In this document: piece after piece, positions 7,351 through 16,051 of the stretch
How the letters are laid out: every line of letters starts with the position of its first letter
Position numbering within the stretch: position 1 is the stretch's first letter
Assembly (NCBI GenBank): GCA_003130845.1
Contig: QEXW01000074.1
Coordinates: forward strand, 1-56,700
DNA: 56,700 bases
Source: Anaerolineae bacterium
Lineage (GTDB): Bacteria; Chloroflexota; Anaerolineae; Anaerolineales; Villigracilaceae
Reading direction: 5' to 3'
The notes under the pieces: generated by a model
What the model was told of the DNA's origin: nothing
Database searches by the model: none
What the model saw: only the letters and a program-made list of their open reading frames with translations
Translations under genes and position numbers: made by a program

Positions 7351-8118
7351 GTGAAGACTTTTCGAGCGGACCTGCATGTTCATACCGTACTATCGCCCTG
7401 CGCAAGCGTGGAAATGATTCCGCCACTGATTGTGCAGGAAGCACGGCAGAACGGCATCCAACTCATTGCCATTACCGACCACAACGCCAGCGCCAACATC
7501 TCTGCGGTAATGGAAGCGGCGCGCGGGACCGACCTGGTTGTCCTGCCGGGCATGGAACTACAAACCAAAGAAGAAGTGCATCTCCTGTGCCTGTTCGATA
7601 CCCTCGAACAGGTTTTTTCATGGCAAAAACAAGTAGATAGCCTGCTACCCAACCTGCCCAACAATATCGAATACTTTGGTGAACAATTCGTTGTAGATGC
7701 CACCGGAGACTTCATCCGCCGGGAAGAACGGTTACTGCTCAACTCCGTCAATCTCACGCTAGACGAGGCTGCCGCACAAGTTACTGCCTTGGGTGGGTTG
7801 GCCATTCCAGCACATATTGACCGTTCGGCCAACGGCCTGATTGCCATTTTGGGATTGATTCCACCCGGCTTTGAAGCGCTGGAACTCTCGCGCCACATCA
7901 GCCCGGCTGAAGCCTGCCGCAAACACCCGCAAGTGGCTACCTATCCCCTTATTCAAAGCGGAGATGTACATTTGCTTGATGGGTTTCTTGGCACAACCTA
8001 CTTCCAGGTCGAATCTCCAACCATTGCCGAACTGCGCCTGGCGCTGGCCAGAAAAGAAGGCCGTTCCGTCTGGGTTACAGCCACCCCAAAAACTGACAAA
8101 AATTGTCCAAATCTGTGA
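7351..8118 (+). CDS. PHP-domain metal-dependent phosphoesterase
   Basis: A 255-aa PHP-domain protein starting at GTG. DLHVHTVLSPC near the N-terminus gives the HxH metal motif, ITDHNA near residue 48 and GMELQTKEEVHLLCLF near residues 70-86 give further metal ligands, and AHIDR and SGDVH-like segments supply the rest of the nine-residue site. PHP proteins hydrolyse phosphoesters, and this subgroup is common beside DRTGG/HATPase genes in hydrogenase operons. Its substrate is unknown. It ends the first unit, and the next 217 bp hold a new promoter. Confidence 0.85.
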   Translation: MKTFRADLHVHTVLSPCASVEMIPPLIVQEARQNGIQLIAITDHNASANISAVMEAARGTDLVVLPGMELQTKEEVHLLCLFDTLEQVFSWQKQVDSLLPNLPNNIEYFGEQFVVDATGDFIRREERLLLNSVNLTLDEAAAQVTALGGLAIPAHIDRSANGLIAILGLIPPGFEALELSRHISPAEACRKHPQVATYPLIQSGDVHLLDGFLGTTYFQVESPTIAELRLALARKEGRSVWVTATPKTDKNCPNL

Positions 8119-8213
8119 CAAACTTCCATTTTATTTCCCCTGCCTGTCTGTACAATTGAGTCAGTATATGCTCTCTGGAAACGACGCAGAACACCATTGC
8201 TGACACTTTAGAC

Positions 8214-8231
8214 AAGTGACACATTTCACAA
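8214..8231. promoter_or_regulatory. Putative Rex operator (site 2)
   Basis: AAGTGACACATTTCACAA has the same arms and 6-bp spacer as site 1, with one mismatch in the left arm. It lies about 15 bp upstream of the -35 box of the hydrogenase promoter. Confidence 0.6.
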
Positions 8232-8246
8232 TATGACATTTGTTAG

Positions 8247-8275
8247 TTGACGGATAGCCAAGATACGGGTAAACT
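8247..8275 (+). promoter_or_regulatory. Likely promoter of the hydrogenase operon
   Basis: TTGACG at 8247-8252 and TAAACT at 8270-8275 are separated by 17 bp. Transcription would start near 8282, placing Rex site 3 on the start site and site 2 just upstream, a sensible repressor layout. Confidence 0.6.
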
Positions 8276-8284
8276 AGCGACAGA

Positions 8285-8302
8285 TTGTGATTTTTTTCAC
8301 GA
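8285..8302. promoter_or_regulatory. Putative Rex operator (site 3)
   Basis: TTGTGATTTTTTTCACGA has a perfect left arm and one mismatch in the right arm. It lies immediately downstream of the predicted -10 box, covering the start of transcription of the hydrogenase genes. Confidence 0.65.
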
Positions 8303-8335
8303 TAAGTTATTTATCTCTTACCTTCGGAGTTTTGC

Positions 8336-8836
8336 ATGGAAGCAGTAACCAAACCGCACATTGACGGACTGTGTGAAGACAAGCGCGCCCTGCTGGACGA
8401 AATTATTGAACAAAACCGGGACCGGCCTGGCGCGTTGATGGTCGTACTCAATGAAACCCAAAGCAAAATTGGCTACGTATCCGTTCCGATTCAGCACTAC
8501 ATCGCCAAGAAAATGCGCGTTCCGGTGGGCGCGGTGCATGGCGTGGTGACTTTCTACTCGTTCTTCACGACCGAACCGCGCGGCAAACACACCATGAAGT
8601 TCTGCATGGGAACGGCGTGCTATGTCGGTGGCGTTCCACAACTCATGGAAAAAGCCAAGCAAATCACCGGTACCGACATCGGCAGAACCACACCTGATGG
8701 TCAACTCACACTAGAAGTTTGTCGCTGCGTCGGCGCTTGTTCACAAGCACCAGTCGTCATGGTAGATGACGAAATTGTTGGTCGCATCAAGCCGAACAAG
8801 TTCCCACAGTTAATCAAGAAACTGCTCGAAAGTTAA
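8336..8836 (+). CDS. hydC: NuoE/HydC-type [2Fe-2S] subunit (first copy)
   Basis: A 166-aa NuoE-family protein. An N-terminal helical part (residues 1-80) precedes a thioredoxin-like [2Fe-2S] domain with CMGTAC at about 91-96 and CRCVGAC at about 131-137, the full CxxxxC...CxxxC ligand set. It is the partner of the FMN/NADH subunit encoded at 9883. In HydABC-type hydrogenases this subunit helps form the flavin site. It is the first gene after the Rex-flanked promoter. NuoE, HydC and HndA are homologous, and the HydC label is taken from the HydB-type partner. Confidence 0.85.
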   Translation: MEAVTKPHIDGLCEDKRALLDEIIEQNRDRPGALMVVLNETQSKIGYVSVPIQHYIAKKMRVPVGAVHGVVTFYSFFTTEPRGKHTMKFCMGTACYVGGVPQLMEKAKQITGTDIGRTTPDGQLTLEVCRCVGACSQAPVVMVDDEIVGRIKPNKFPQLIKKLLES

Positions 8837-8865
8837 TTGTCCTCTCTTCTCGAGAGGAAAGCGGT

Positions 8866-9432
8866 ATGAAAGAAATCGCCCTGCATCTCCTGGATTTGGC
8901 CGAAAACAGCGTGAGCGCCGGTGCAAAAACGGTGAAAATTAATGTTTGCGAAGACCAAAACGCAGACTTGTTGACCGCCAGCATCGAAGACGATGGGCGC
9001 GGGATGACGCCTGAAATGGTCAAAATGGTGACCGACCCCTTTGTTACCAGTCGCACTACACGCAAAGTCGGGTTGGGCATTCCGCTCTTCAAAGCGGCGG
9101 CCGAGGCCTGCGGCGGCAATTTGTCAATCCACTCCACCCCTGGCGTTGGGACGCGCATTCAAGTTTCATTCCAACACTCGCATATTGACCGCATGCCGCT
9201 CGGCAACTTGCCGGCTACATTTTTGGGGCTTTCGGTTGCCCATCCAGAAATTCATTGGGTGTTTCGATACACCGCACGCGCAAATGGCACGGAAGAACCG
9301 TTTGAATACGATGACCAACCTATCAAAGAAACACTCGACGGCCTGCCCATCACGCACCCTGAAGTGCTTGCTTACCTGCGCAATATGCTAGAGGAAGGAA
9401 TTGGGGCAGCGCAGCAGATTCTGAAAGAATAA
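8866..9432 (+). CDS. Stand-alone GHKL ATPase domain protein
   Basis: A 188-aa ATP-binding protein with N box DLAENSVSAGA at about residues 9-19, DDGRGM near 43 and GLGIPLFKAAAE near 68. The fold ends by about residue 105 and is followed by an unrecognised 80-residue tail. It has no histidine phosphoacceptor and no sensor domain. Homologous proteins occur between hydC and hydB in many [FeFe]-hydrogenase operons, where they are thought to regulate rather than carry electrons. It lies 29 bp after hydC and 17 bp before the next gene, with a GGAGAG site ahead of the latter. Confidence 0.8.
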   Translation: MKEIALHLLDLAENSVSAGAKTVKINVCEDQNADLLTASIEDDGRGMTPEMVKMVTDPFVTSRTTRKVGLGIPLFKAAAEACGGNLSIHSTPGVGTRIQVSFQHSHIDRMPLGNLPATFLGLSVAHPEIHWVFRYTARANGTEEPFEYDDQPIKETLDGLPITHPEVLAYLRNMLEEGIGAAQQILKE

Positions 9433-9449
9433 TAAAGAAGGAGAGAACT

Positions 9450-9818
9450 ATGCCAACCGTCAAATCGCTGGAAGACCTAAAGAAAATCCGCGAAGAGGCT
9501 CTTAAGAAGCGCGAAATCAAATCCGCGCCGGGCAGCGTCCAAATTGTGGTGGGAATGGGCACGCCGGGCATTGCTGCCGGAGCACGCGAAACGCTGAAGG
9601 AAATTTTGAACTTCATCGAAGAAAAAAGCCTGACCAACATCACCGTGCGCCAGACCGGCAATATCGGTCGAGATTCGTGGGAACCGATTGTACAGGTGGT
9701 GATTGGAGATGAACCCGCCGTCACCTACGGCAAAGTGACACCCGCAGCAGCGCGACAGATTATGGAACAACACGTCGTGGGTGGTAAAGTCGTCAACGAC
9801 TACGTCATCCCGGCCTAA
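9450..9818 (+). CDS. HndB-like thioredoxin-fold protein lacking all cysteines
   Basis: A 122-aa protein with the sequence frame of HndB-type (2Fe-2S) ferredoxins: the opening SLEDLKKIREEALKK, then GMGTPGIAAGARE where the family has GMGTCGIAAGA, and TGNIGRDSWEP where the family has TGCIGxCxxEP. No cysteine remains anywhere, so it cannot hold the cluster. The rest of the fold, including VTYGKVTP, is well kept, which argues for a structural or docking role rather than decay. It sits between the GHKL ATPase and hydB. Confidence 0.85.
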   Translation: MPTVKSLEDLKKIREEALKKREIKSAPGSVQIVVGMGTPGIAAGARETLKEILNFIEEKSLTNITVRQTGNIGRDSWEPIVQVVIGDEPAVTYGKVTPAAARQIMEQHVVGGKVVNDYVIPA

Positions 9819-9882
9819 CCCCCTCGCAGTTCTGGGCGCGAAATAGCGCCAGAGAACAGTCGAGGAATTTTTCGAGGAACCT

Positions 9883-11670
9883 ATGGCTTTTTATCGTTCA
9901 CATGTACTTGTATCGGTTGACCCAGAATGCCTAGCACGCGGTGCCCATGAAATCATTGACGCACTCAATGATGAATTGATTGCGCAAGGCTTGATTGATG
10001 AAGTGCAGGTGCTGGAAACCTCGCGCATTGGCGACCCGCACCGTCTCGGACCAGATATGCTGGTTTATCCAGAAAACGTGCATTACGCCAACCTGACGGT
10101 GGATGACATTCCCTATCTGGTGGAAGAACACTTCCTGAAAGGGCGCATCGTCGAAAAGTTTCGCGCCCAAGAAAAAGTCATCACCGATGAAGAACTAGGC
10201 GCACCCAAACCCAAAGAAGTGCGCGTGGTCTTGCGCAACTGCGGCAAAATTGACCCGCACAACATCGAGGAATATATTGCCGAAGATGGGTATCAAGCGC
10301 TTGCCAAAGTGATTACTGAAATGACCCCCGAACAGGTCATCGAAGAAGTGGGCAAATCAGGTTTGCGCGGGCGCGGTGGCGCAGGCTTTCCGGCAGCGCG
10401 CAAATGGCAATTGTGCCGCCAGGTGCCAGATAATCCCAAATACCTCACCTGCAACGCCGATGAAGGTGACCCCGGCGCGTTTATGAATCGCCGCGTGCTA
10501 GAAAGTGACCCGCACTCCGTGATTGAGGGCATGATTATCGCGGCGTACGCCATCGGCGCCAGCATGGGTTACATTTATTGCCGGGCGGAATACCCAATCG
10601 CCGTGCAGAACCTAAACATTGCCATTGCGCAAGCGCGTGAATTCGGTTTCTTAGGACAAAACATCTTCGGGACCGACTTCTCCTTCGACCTCGAAGTGCG
10701 CATGGGCGCAGGAGCCTTCGTTTGCGGTGAGGAAACCGCCCTGATTGCTTCCATCGAAGGCAAGCGCGGTGAACCCCGGCCCAGGCCGCCCTTCCCAGCG
10801 GTGAAAGGGGTGTGGGGCAAACCAACCAACAACAACAACGTCGAGACATACGCCGTCGTGCCGCAAATCATCCTGAAAGGCGCCGAATGGTACGCCAGCA
10901 TGGGCACCGAGAAGAGCAAAGGGACCAAGACCTTTGCCATCGCCGGCGATGTGGTCAACACCGGCCTGATCGAAGTTCCTTTCGGCATCACCCTGCGCGA
11001 AGTGATTTACGATGTTGGTGGCGGCATTAAGGATGGCAAAAAATTCAAAGCCATTCAGACCGGTGGCCCGATGGGTGGCTGCTTGGTAGAAGAGCATCTT
11101 GACCTGCCAGTAGATTATGAAGCCCTGACCGCTGCCGGCTCCATTATGGGTTCGGGCGGCATGATTGTGATGGACGAAGATACCTGCATGGTGGACATTG
11201 CGCGCTTCTTCATGGAATTTACCCAAGAAGAATCGTGCGGTAAGTGCACCCCCTGCCGGGTCGGCACCAAACATCTGCTGGAAATTCACGAGAAAATTTG
11301 CGCTGGCAAGGGAGAACCGGCCGACCTGGATAGGTTGGATGAACTGTGCGCCGAAATCACCCGTAACTCGCTATGTGGTTTAGGACAAGGTGCACCAAAC
11401 CCGGTCATCAGCACCCTTAAGTACTTCCGCCACGAATACGAGGCGCATATTTACGAAAAACGCTGCCCGGCCAAAGTCTGCCGCGCGCTGATTCGCTTTG
11501 AAATTCAGGCGCCCGCCTGTACAGGTTGTACGGTGTGTTCGCGCAACTGCCCGGTCGAAGCCATTAGCGGCGAAAGACGGCAATTACACGTCATTGACGA
11601 TGAGAAATGCGTACGCTGTGGCATCTGCGTTCAGGTTTGTAACTTCAACGCCATCGAAATCCTAAGCTAA
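9883..11670 (+). CDS. hydB: HydB-type NADH/FMN subunit with C-terminal 2[4Fe-4S] domain
   Basis: A 595-aa diaphorase subunit. Residues 1-100 are a thioredoxin-like domain keeping only one of its usual cysteines (DPECLARGA), so its [2Fe-2S] cluster is probably lost. The NuoF core follows: GLRGRGGAGFPAARKW (FMN/NADH site), CNADEGDPGAFMNR, and SCGKCTPCRVGTK for a [4Fe-4S] cluster. The C-terminus adds two ferredoxin motifs, CTGCTVCSRNCP and CVRCGICVQVCN. The CNADEGDPGAF form and extra ferredoxin domain are typical of HydB from electron-bifurcating hydrogenases, so it likely joins NADH, ferredoxin and the hydrogenase. It pairs with the NuoE at 8336. Confidence 0.88.
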   Translation: MAFYRSHVLVSVDPECLARGAHEIIDALNDELIAQGLIDEVQVLETSRIGDPHRLGPDMLVYPENVHYANLTVDDIPYLVEEHFLKGRIVEKFRAQEKVITDEELGAPKPKEVRVVLRNCGKIDPHNIEEYIAEDGYQALAKVITEMTPEQVIEEVGKSGLRGRGGAGFPAARKWQLCRQVPDNPKYLTCNADEGDPGAFMNRRVLESDPHSVIEGMIIAAYAIGASMGYIYCRAEYPIAVQNLNIAIAQAREFGFLGQNIFGTDFSFDLEVRMGAGAFVCGEETALIASIEGKRGEPRPRPPFPAVKGVWGKPTNNNNVETYAVVPQIILKGAEWYASMGTEKSKGTKTFAIAGDVVNTGLIEVPFGITLREVIYDVGGGIKDGKKFKAIQTGGPMGGCLVEEHLDLPVDYEALTAAGSIMGSGGMIVMDEDTCMVDIARFFMEFTQEESCGKCTPCRVGTKHLLEIHEKICAGKGEPADLDRLDELCAEITRNSLCGLGQGAPNPVISTLKYFRHEYEAHIYEKRCPAKVCRALIRFEIQAPACTGCTVCSRNCPVEAISGERRQLHVIDDEKCVRCGICVQVCNFNAIEILS

Positions 11671-11677
11671 ACAAGGA

Positions 11678-11705
11678 CAGGCCGTTTTCGGCAGAAGACG
11701 GCCTG
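11678..11705 (+). promoter_or_regulatory. Intercistronic hairpin in the hydrogenase operon
   Basis: An 11-bp stem (CAGGCCGTTTT with its near-complement, one G-T pair) and 6-nt loop directly after the hydB stop, not followed by a T-run. It is more likely an RNA processing or stability element, separating the two diaphorase halves of the operon, than a strong terminator. Confidence 0.5.
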
Positions 11706-11774
11706 CTTCCACAGAAGGCCAAAGAGTAGCAGGCAGGTAAAAACCCCTGTATTGCGCGCAAAAAAGGAGGCAGG

Positions 11775-12293
11775 ATGTTGCAAGTTGCACAAGCCCCGCA
11801 CCAAGCGGGACGAGAGAAAGACCTAAAGCAAATCGTGGAAACAGCGGTAGAAAAGCACGGCGCACAAGCCGATGCTTTCATCCCCATACTGCTCGAAATC
11901 AACCGCGAGTATGGCTACATCCCTGCCGAGGCCATTCGGCTGGCACGTAAAATGTTGCACCAGCCTGAGGAGCATGTGTTGGTCTCGGAAGGACAATTAT
12001 ATGGATTGGCCTCGTTCTATCACATGCTGCACACCGAAAAAACCGGCCGGCATGTGGTGCAATTCTGCGAAAGCGCCCCCTGTCACGTCCAGGGCGGACG
12101 GGAATTGTGGAAAGCCATCCAAAAAACACTCCATCTCAAGGCGGGTGAAACCGACCCCGAGGGGCGTTTTACGCTGAAAACCGTCAGTTGCTTGGGTGTA
12201 TGCGGTGTTGGCCCGGTGATGCTGGTGGATGATGACATGTACGCGAACGTCACACCAGGACAGTTGGCAGACATCTTTGCCAAATATGAATGA
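11775..12293 (+). CDS. nuoE: NuoE-type [2Fe-2S] subunit (second copy)
   Basis: A 172-aa NuoE-family protein with the complete ligand set: CESAPC near residue 99 and CLGVC near 141. It differs markedly from the first copy at 8336 and ends 10 bp before the complex-I-type NuoF gene, its presumed partner. An AAAGGAGG site precedes the ATG. Together the two form a second diaphorase module in the same operon. Confidence 0.88.
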   Translation: MLQVAQAPHQAGREKDLKQIVETAVEKHGAQADAFIPILLEINREYGYIPAEAIRLARKMLHQPEEHVLVSEGQLYGLASFYHMLHTEKTGRHVVQFCESAPCHVQGGRELWKAIQKTLHLKAGETDPEGRFTLKTVSCLGVCGVGPVMLVDDDMYANVTPGQLADIFAKYE

Positions 12294-12303
12294 GAGGCGT
12301 GCT

Positions 12304-13941
12304 ATGAAATTCTCTCGCTCGATGGTGCTTGTCTCAAACGACCCCGATAGCGTGCGGCTTGGCGCACAAGAAGTGTACCGCCGCTTTGGGGAGAAACTGC
12401 TGGAACTCGGCTTGAACGAAGAAGTCAGCCTAGCGCAAATTACGGACATTGGCCGACACGACGCCTTGCCGCTGGTGATTATCTATCCTGAAGCGACAGC
12501 CTACGGCCCGGTCTCCGTCAAAGACGTGGACCGCATTGTTGAGGAACATCTCTACAAAGGCCGCATTGCTGAGGAACTGCTCGCCCCGGTGAAAGAACTC
12601 TCCGGGCGCATCGGTTGGCTGAAAACGCGCAAAGGCGCCAGCCCGATGGAGAAGAAAATCGTCACCCGCCGTGTGGGACGCATTGACCCCGAAAGTATCG
12701 AGGATTACATTGCCGAAGAAGGCTACCAAGCCCTGGCCAAAGCACTCGGCATGGAGCGCACCGAAATCCACGCTACGCTTGAAAAAGCCGGGCTGCAAGG
12801 GCGGGGCGGTGCGGGCTTTCCAACCGGTATGAAGTGGCGCTTTGTGGCCGGGACCAAATCCCCCAAAAAATATGTGGTCTGCAACGCGGACGAAAGCGAA
12901 CCCGGCACGTTCAAAGACCGCATTATTCTCGAAGGCGACCCGCACAGCATTATTGAAGCCATGACGATTGCGGCCTACTGCGTGGGCGCCGACGAAGGGT
13001 ACATCTATGTGCGCGGTGAATATCAACTCGCCCAACGCCGCTTAGAAAAAGCCATTCTACAAGCGCGCGAATTTGGTCTACTTGGCAAAAACATTCTGGG
13101 CTCCAACTTTAGCTTTGACCTGCATGTCCATAGTGGCGCAGGGGCGTATGTATGCGGCGAAGAGACCGCTCTGCTAGAGTCGATTGAGGGCAAGCGTGGC
13201 GAACCACGCGCGCGGCCACCTTACCCCACCACGCACGGCCTGTGGGGTAAGCCAACACTCATTAACAACGTAGAAACGCTGGCGAATGTCCCGCCCATCA
13301 TTCTAAACGGTGCAGAGTGGTACCGCTCATTTGGCACCCCCTCCAGCCCTGGCACAAAATGTTATACCATTTTGGGCAATGTTAACTTTCGGGGGCTAAT
13401 CGAGGTGCCGATGGGCATCACCCTGCGTGAAATCATCAACATCTACGGCCAAGGCATGAGAAACGGCGCCCCCTTCAAGATGGCACAAACGGGTGGTTCC
13501 AGTGGCTCGATTATCCCCGCCAGTTTACAAGATACGCCCATGGATTTTGAGTCTTTCCGCAAAGCCGGCGTTTCGCTCGGTTCGGGAGCCTTGCTGATTT
13601 GTGATGAAAACAATTGTGTGTTGGATTTGGCGATTACGCTGATGAAGTTCTTCCAATTCGAGTCGTGCGGCAAGTGCACGCCTTGCCGCGTAGGCACCGA
13701 ACGTGCGCTGCGCATGCTAACCGCCATCAGTCGGGGTGAAGGCAAATTGGAAGACCTCGATACGCTCAGCGCCATTGCCCAAGAAATGGAATATGCCTCC
13801 AACTGTGGCCTGGGACAGACAGCGGGTGTCCCCATCCGCGACACATTGAAATACTTCCGCGCTGAGGTGGAGGCGCACATTCGCCTGGGCGTATGTCCAG
13901 CCGGCGTGTGCGAAATGACACCGGAAGCGGAGAAAGTCTAA
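12304..13941 (+). CDS. nuoF: NuoF-type NADH/FMN subunit, complex-I style (second diaphorase)
   Basis: A 545-aa protein starting at the ATG at 12304. Residues 1-95 are a thioredoxin-like domain with no cluster cysteines. The core has GLQGRGGAGFPTGMKW (FMN/NADH), CNADESEPGTFKDR, the signature of respiratory complex I and HoxF-type subunits, and SCGKCTPCRVGTE for a [4Fe-4S] cluster. It stops shortly after CPAGVCEM and has no C-terminal ferredoxin domain, unlike the subunits at 9883 and 19927. It probably oxidises or reduces NAD(H) and hands electrons to the NuoG-like subunit encoded next. Confidence 0.88.
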   Translation: MKFSRSMVLVSNDPDSVRLGAQEVYRRFGEKLLELGLNEEVSLAQITDIGRHDALPLVIIYPEATAYGPVSVKDVDRIVEEHLYKGRIAEELLAPVKELSGRIGWLKTRKGASPMEKKIVTRRVGRIDPESIEDYIAEEGYQALAKALGMERTEIHATLEKAGLQGRGGAGFPTGMKWRFVAGTKSPKKYVVCNADESEPGTFKDRIILEGDPHSIIEAMTIAAYCVGADEGYIYVRGEYQLAQRRLEKAILQAREFGLLGKNILGSNFSFDLHVHSGAGAYVCGEETALLESIEGKRGEPRARPPYPTTHGLWGKPTLINNVETLANVPPIILNGAEWYRSFGTPSSPGTKCYTILGNVNFRGLIEVPMGITLREIINIYGQGMRNGAPFKMAQTGGSSGSIIPASLQDTPMDFESFRKAGVSLGSGALLICDENNCVLDLAITLMKFFQFESCGKCTPCRVGTERALRMLTAISRGEGKLEDLDTLSAIAQEMEYASNCGLGQTAGVPIRDTLKYFRAEVEAHIRLGVCPAGVCEMTPEAEKV

Positions 13942-14010
13942 AGTTATTCCATTAGGGAATGACGCTCTGTTCGCAAAGACGTACCCCCAATCAATTAGAC
14001 AGAGGAACTT

Positions 14011-16002
14011 ATGGTTCAACTTACAATCAACGGAAAACAAATCGAAGTCCCTGAAGGGACAACCGTCCTGCGGGCGGCGGAAATGGCAGGAATCCAAATC
14101 CCAACCTTGTGCGACCACAAGGAACTGACCCCCTATGGCGGGTGCCGTTTGTGCATTGTCGAAGTGCAGGGCTTCCGGGTGCCAATTGCTTCTTGTACCT
14201 TGCCGGTCAGCAACGGGATGGTAGTGAACACCGAAACGCCTGCCCTCAAGAAATCGCGCAAGTTTATCCTCTCAATGCTGTTTAGCGAACGCAATCACTT
14301 CTGCCCATTCTGCCAGGTGAGTGGTGGCGATTGTGAACTACAAAATGCAGCCTACCGCGAAGAGATGACGCACTGGCCGATGCAGCCTGGCTGGAACGGC
14401 TATCCCGTTGATTCCTCGCACCCGTATTTTGTGCTGGATAACAACCGCTGCATCTTGTGCCGCCGCTGTGTGCGCGCCTGCGCCGAGTTGGCGGGCAACT
14501 TTACCTTGAGCGTGGCCGAGCGCGGTGCAGCCAGCATTATCGTGGCCGATACCAACGTTCCCTTGGGCGAAAGCACCTGCATCAAGTGCGGTTCGTGTGT
14601 ACAAGTTTGCCCAACCGGCGCGCTGATTGACCGTACCAGCGCCTACCAGGGCCGGGAAACAGAAATCACACCGGTCAAATCGGTCTGTGTGGGCTGCTCG
14701 GTAGGTTGTACAGTCACCCTGCGCGTGCGCGATAACCGCATCGTGCGCATTGAAGGCGATTGGGAAGGAGCCGTCAATCGCGGCGTACTGTGTGAACACG
14801 GACGCTATCACCCTATGACCGAATCACGTCAGCGCATTACCACACCGTTGATGAAAAAGAACGGCAAACTCGAACCGGTCTCCTGGGACGAAGCGCTCGG
14901 CGCGATTGCAGAAAAGTTCAAGGCACTGGCCGGTGATGCACACAATGGCGCAGCTGCCATTGCCTCTACCCGCCTGCCCGTTGAAGTGCTAACAGCGTTC
15001 CGCCAACTCTTTGCCGAAAAACTCGGCGCGGAAATGGTCACCAGCACCGAAGAAGGCATGACCACCGCCGCTGTTGCAGCCCTAGCCGAAAAGCAAGGCC
15101 CCTTCGAGGGTCGGTTGGAGATGCTCAAAACCGCCGACACCGTCCTATGCATCGGCGCCAATTTAGCGCGCAGTCACATGGTCGCCGGCTTCTTCATCAA
15201 GCGCGCCTTGCCGAAAGGCATGAAACTCATCAACATTGACCCCGAAGGCGATGAGCTCGACGACCTAGCCGATGTAGCGCTCAAAAACAAGCCCGGCTCA
15301 GACCTGGCACTGATTGAGGGCCTAAAAGCCATCATTATCAAAGAAAATCTGGGACGCGTGCCAATGGCAGTACCAAACGCTGAGCAAGTGATTGCCGAAG
15401 CCGTTCAAGCCACAGGCCTGTCTCTTGAAAGCATCAGCCTAGCGGCGCGCATGCTGGCCCATGCCATTAGCCCGGTGATTCTCTACGGCAAAGGCATCAC
15501 CGCCAAACGCGATGAACGGCTGGTTGAATCTTTATATAGCCTAGCCACCCTGGTAGGTGCCATTGACAAAGAGCGGATGGGACTGCTCTCTGTGAAAGGG
15601 GAAGCCAACAGCCAGGCAGCCGCACAATTAGGCTTAGATAAACCCTTCAGCCTGAATGGCCAAAAAGCCGTGTATGCCCTGATTGGCGATGATTACGTCT
15701 CCAAATATCTGGTAGAACGATTGTCCAAAGCCCCTTACCTGGTGGTGCAGACTGCGTACGAGTCCAAACTAACCGAAGTGGCCGATGTCGTTTTGCCGGT
15801 CACCATCTGGTCAGAACAAGAAGGCCACTACGTCAGCATGGATGGGCGTGTGCAAAAGGCTGAAAAAGTCATCCAAGCGCCCGAAGATGTGCGTGATAAC
15901 CTGGCCGTGCTTACGGAAGTTGCCATGCGCATGAACATGCCCGTCAAAATAGACTGGCAAAAATCCCTCCACGAGCGCAAAGCGAGCGTGGTCATCAATT
16001 AA
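14011..16002 (+). CDS. NuoG-like iron-sulfur subunit with reduced molybdopterin-type domain
   Basis: A 663-aa protein. Residues 1-75 are a [2Fe-2S] domain (CDHKELTPYGGCRLCIVE), about 90-120 hold the His-Cys [4Fe-4S] motif (HFCPFCQVSGGDCEL), about 145-205 carry two [4Fe-4S] motifs (CILCRRCVRACAE, CIKCGSCVQVCP), and about 225 onward is a formate-dehydrogenase-like region starting CVGCSVGC. The C-terminal dinucleotide-binding domain of true molybdoenzymes is missing and no catalytic Cys/Sec is evident, so it probably acts as a wire, as in NuoG. It has no H-cluster motif. It links the diaphorases to the [NiFe] subunits encoded immediately downstream. Confidence 0.87.
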   Translation: MVQLTINGKQIEVPEGTTVLRAAEMAGIQIPTLCDHKELTPYGGCRLCIVEVQGFRVPIASCTLPVSNGMVVNTETPALKKSRKFILSMLFSERNHFCPFCQVSGGDCELQNAAYREEMTHWPMQPGWNGYPVDSSHPYFVLDNNRCILCRRCVRACAELAGNFTLSVAERGAASIIVADTNVPLGESTCIKCGSCVQVCPTGALIDRTSAYQGRETEITPVKSVCVGCSVGCTVTLRVRDNRIVRIEGDWEGAVNRGVLCEHGRYHPMTESRQRITTPLMKKNGKLEPVSWDEALGAIAEKFKALAGDAHNGAAAIASTRLPVEVLTAFRQLFAEKLGAEMVTSTEEGMTTAAVAALAEKQGPFEGRLEMLKTADTVLCIGANLARSHMVAGFFIKRALPKGMKLINIDPEGDELDDLADVALKNKPGSDLALIEGLKAIIIKENLGRVPMAVPNAEQVIAEAVQATGLSLESISLAARMLAHAISPVILYGKGITAKRDERLVESLYSLATLVGAIDKERMGLLSVKGEANSQAAAQLGLDKPFSLNGQKAVYALIGDDYVSKYLVERLSKAPYLVVQTAYESKLTEVADVVLPVTIWSEQEGHYVSMDGRVQKAEKVIQAPEDVRDNLAVLTEVAMRMNMPVKIDWQKSLHERKASVVIN

Positions 16003-16051
16003 TGGTATGGACGTTCGGGAACCATCCCCAACTCCAAAAGGAGAGACTCTT

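Noticed and set aside
14011-16002. [FeFe] hydrogenase catalytic subunit
   Set aside because: Despite the HydA-like cluster domains and regulatory neighbours, H-cluster motifs are absent and the C-terminal half is molybdopterin-type. The catalytic site is supplied by HoxH.
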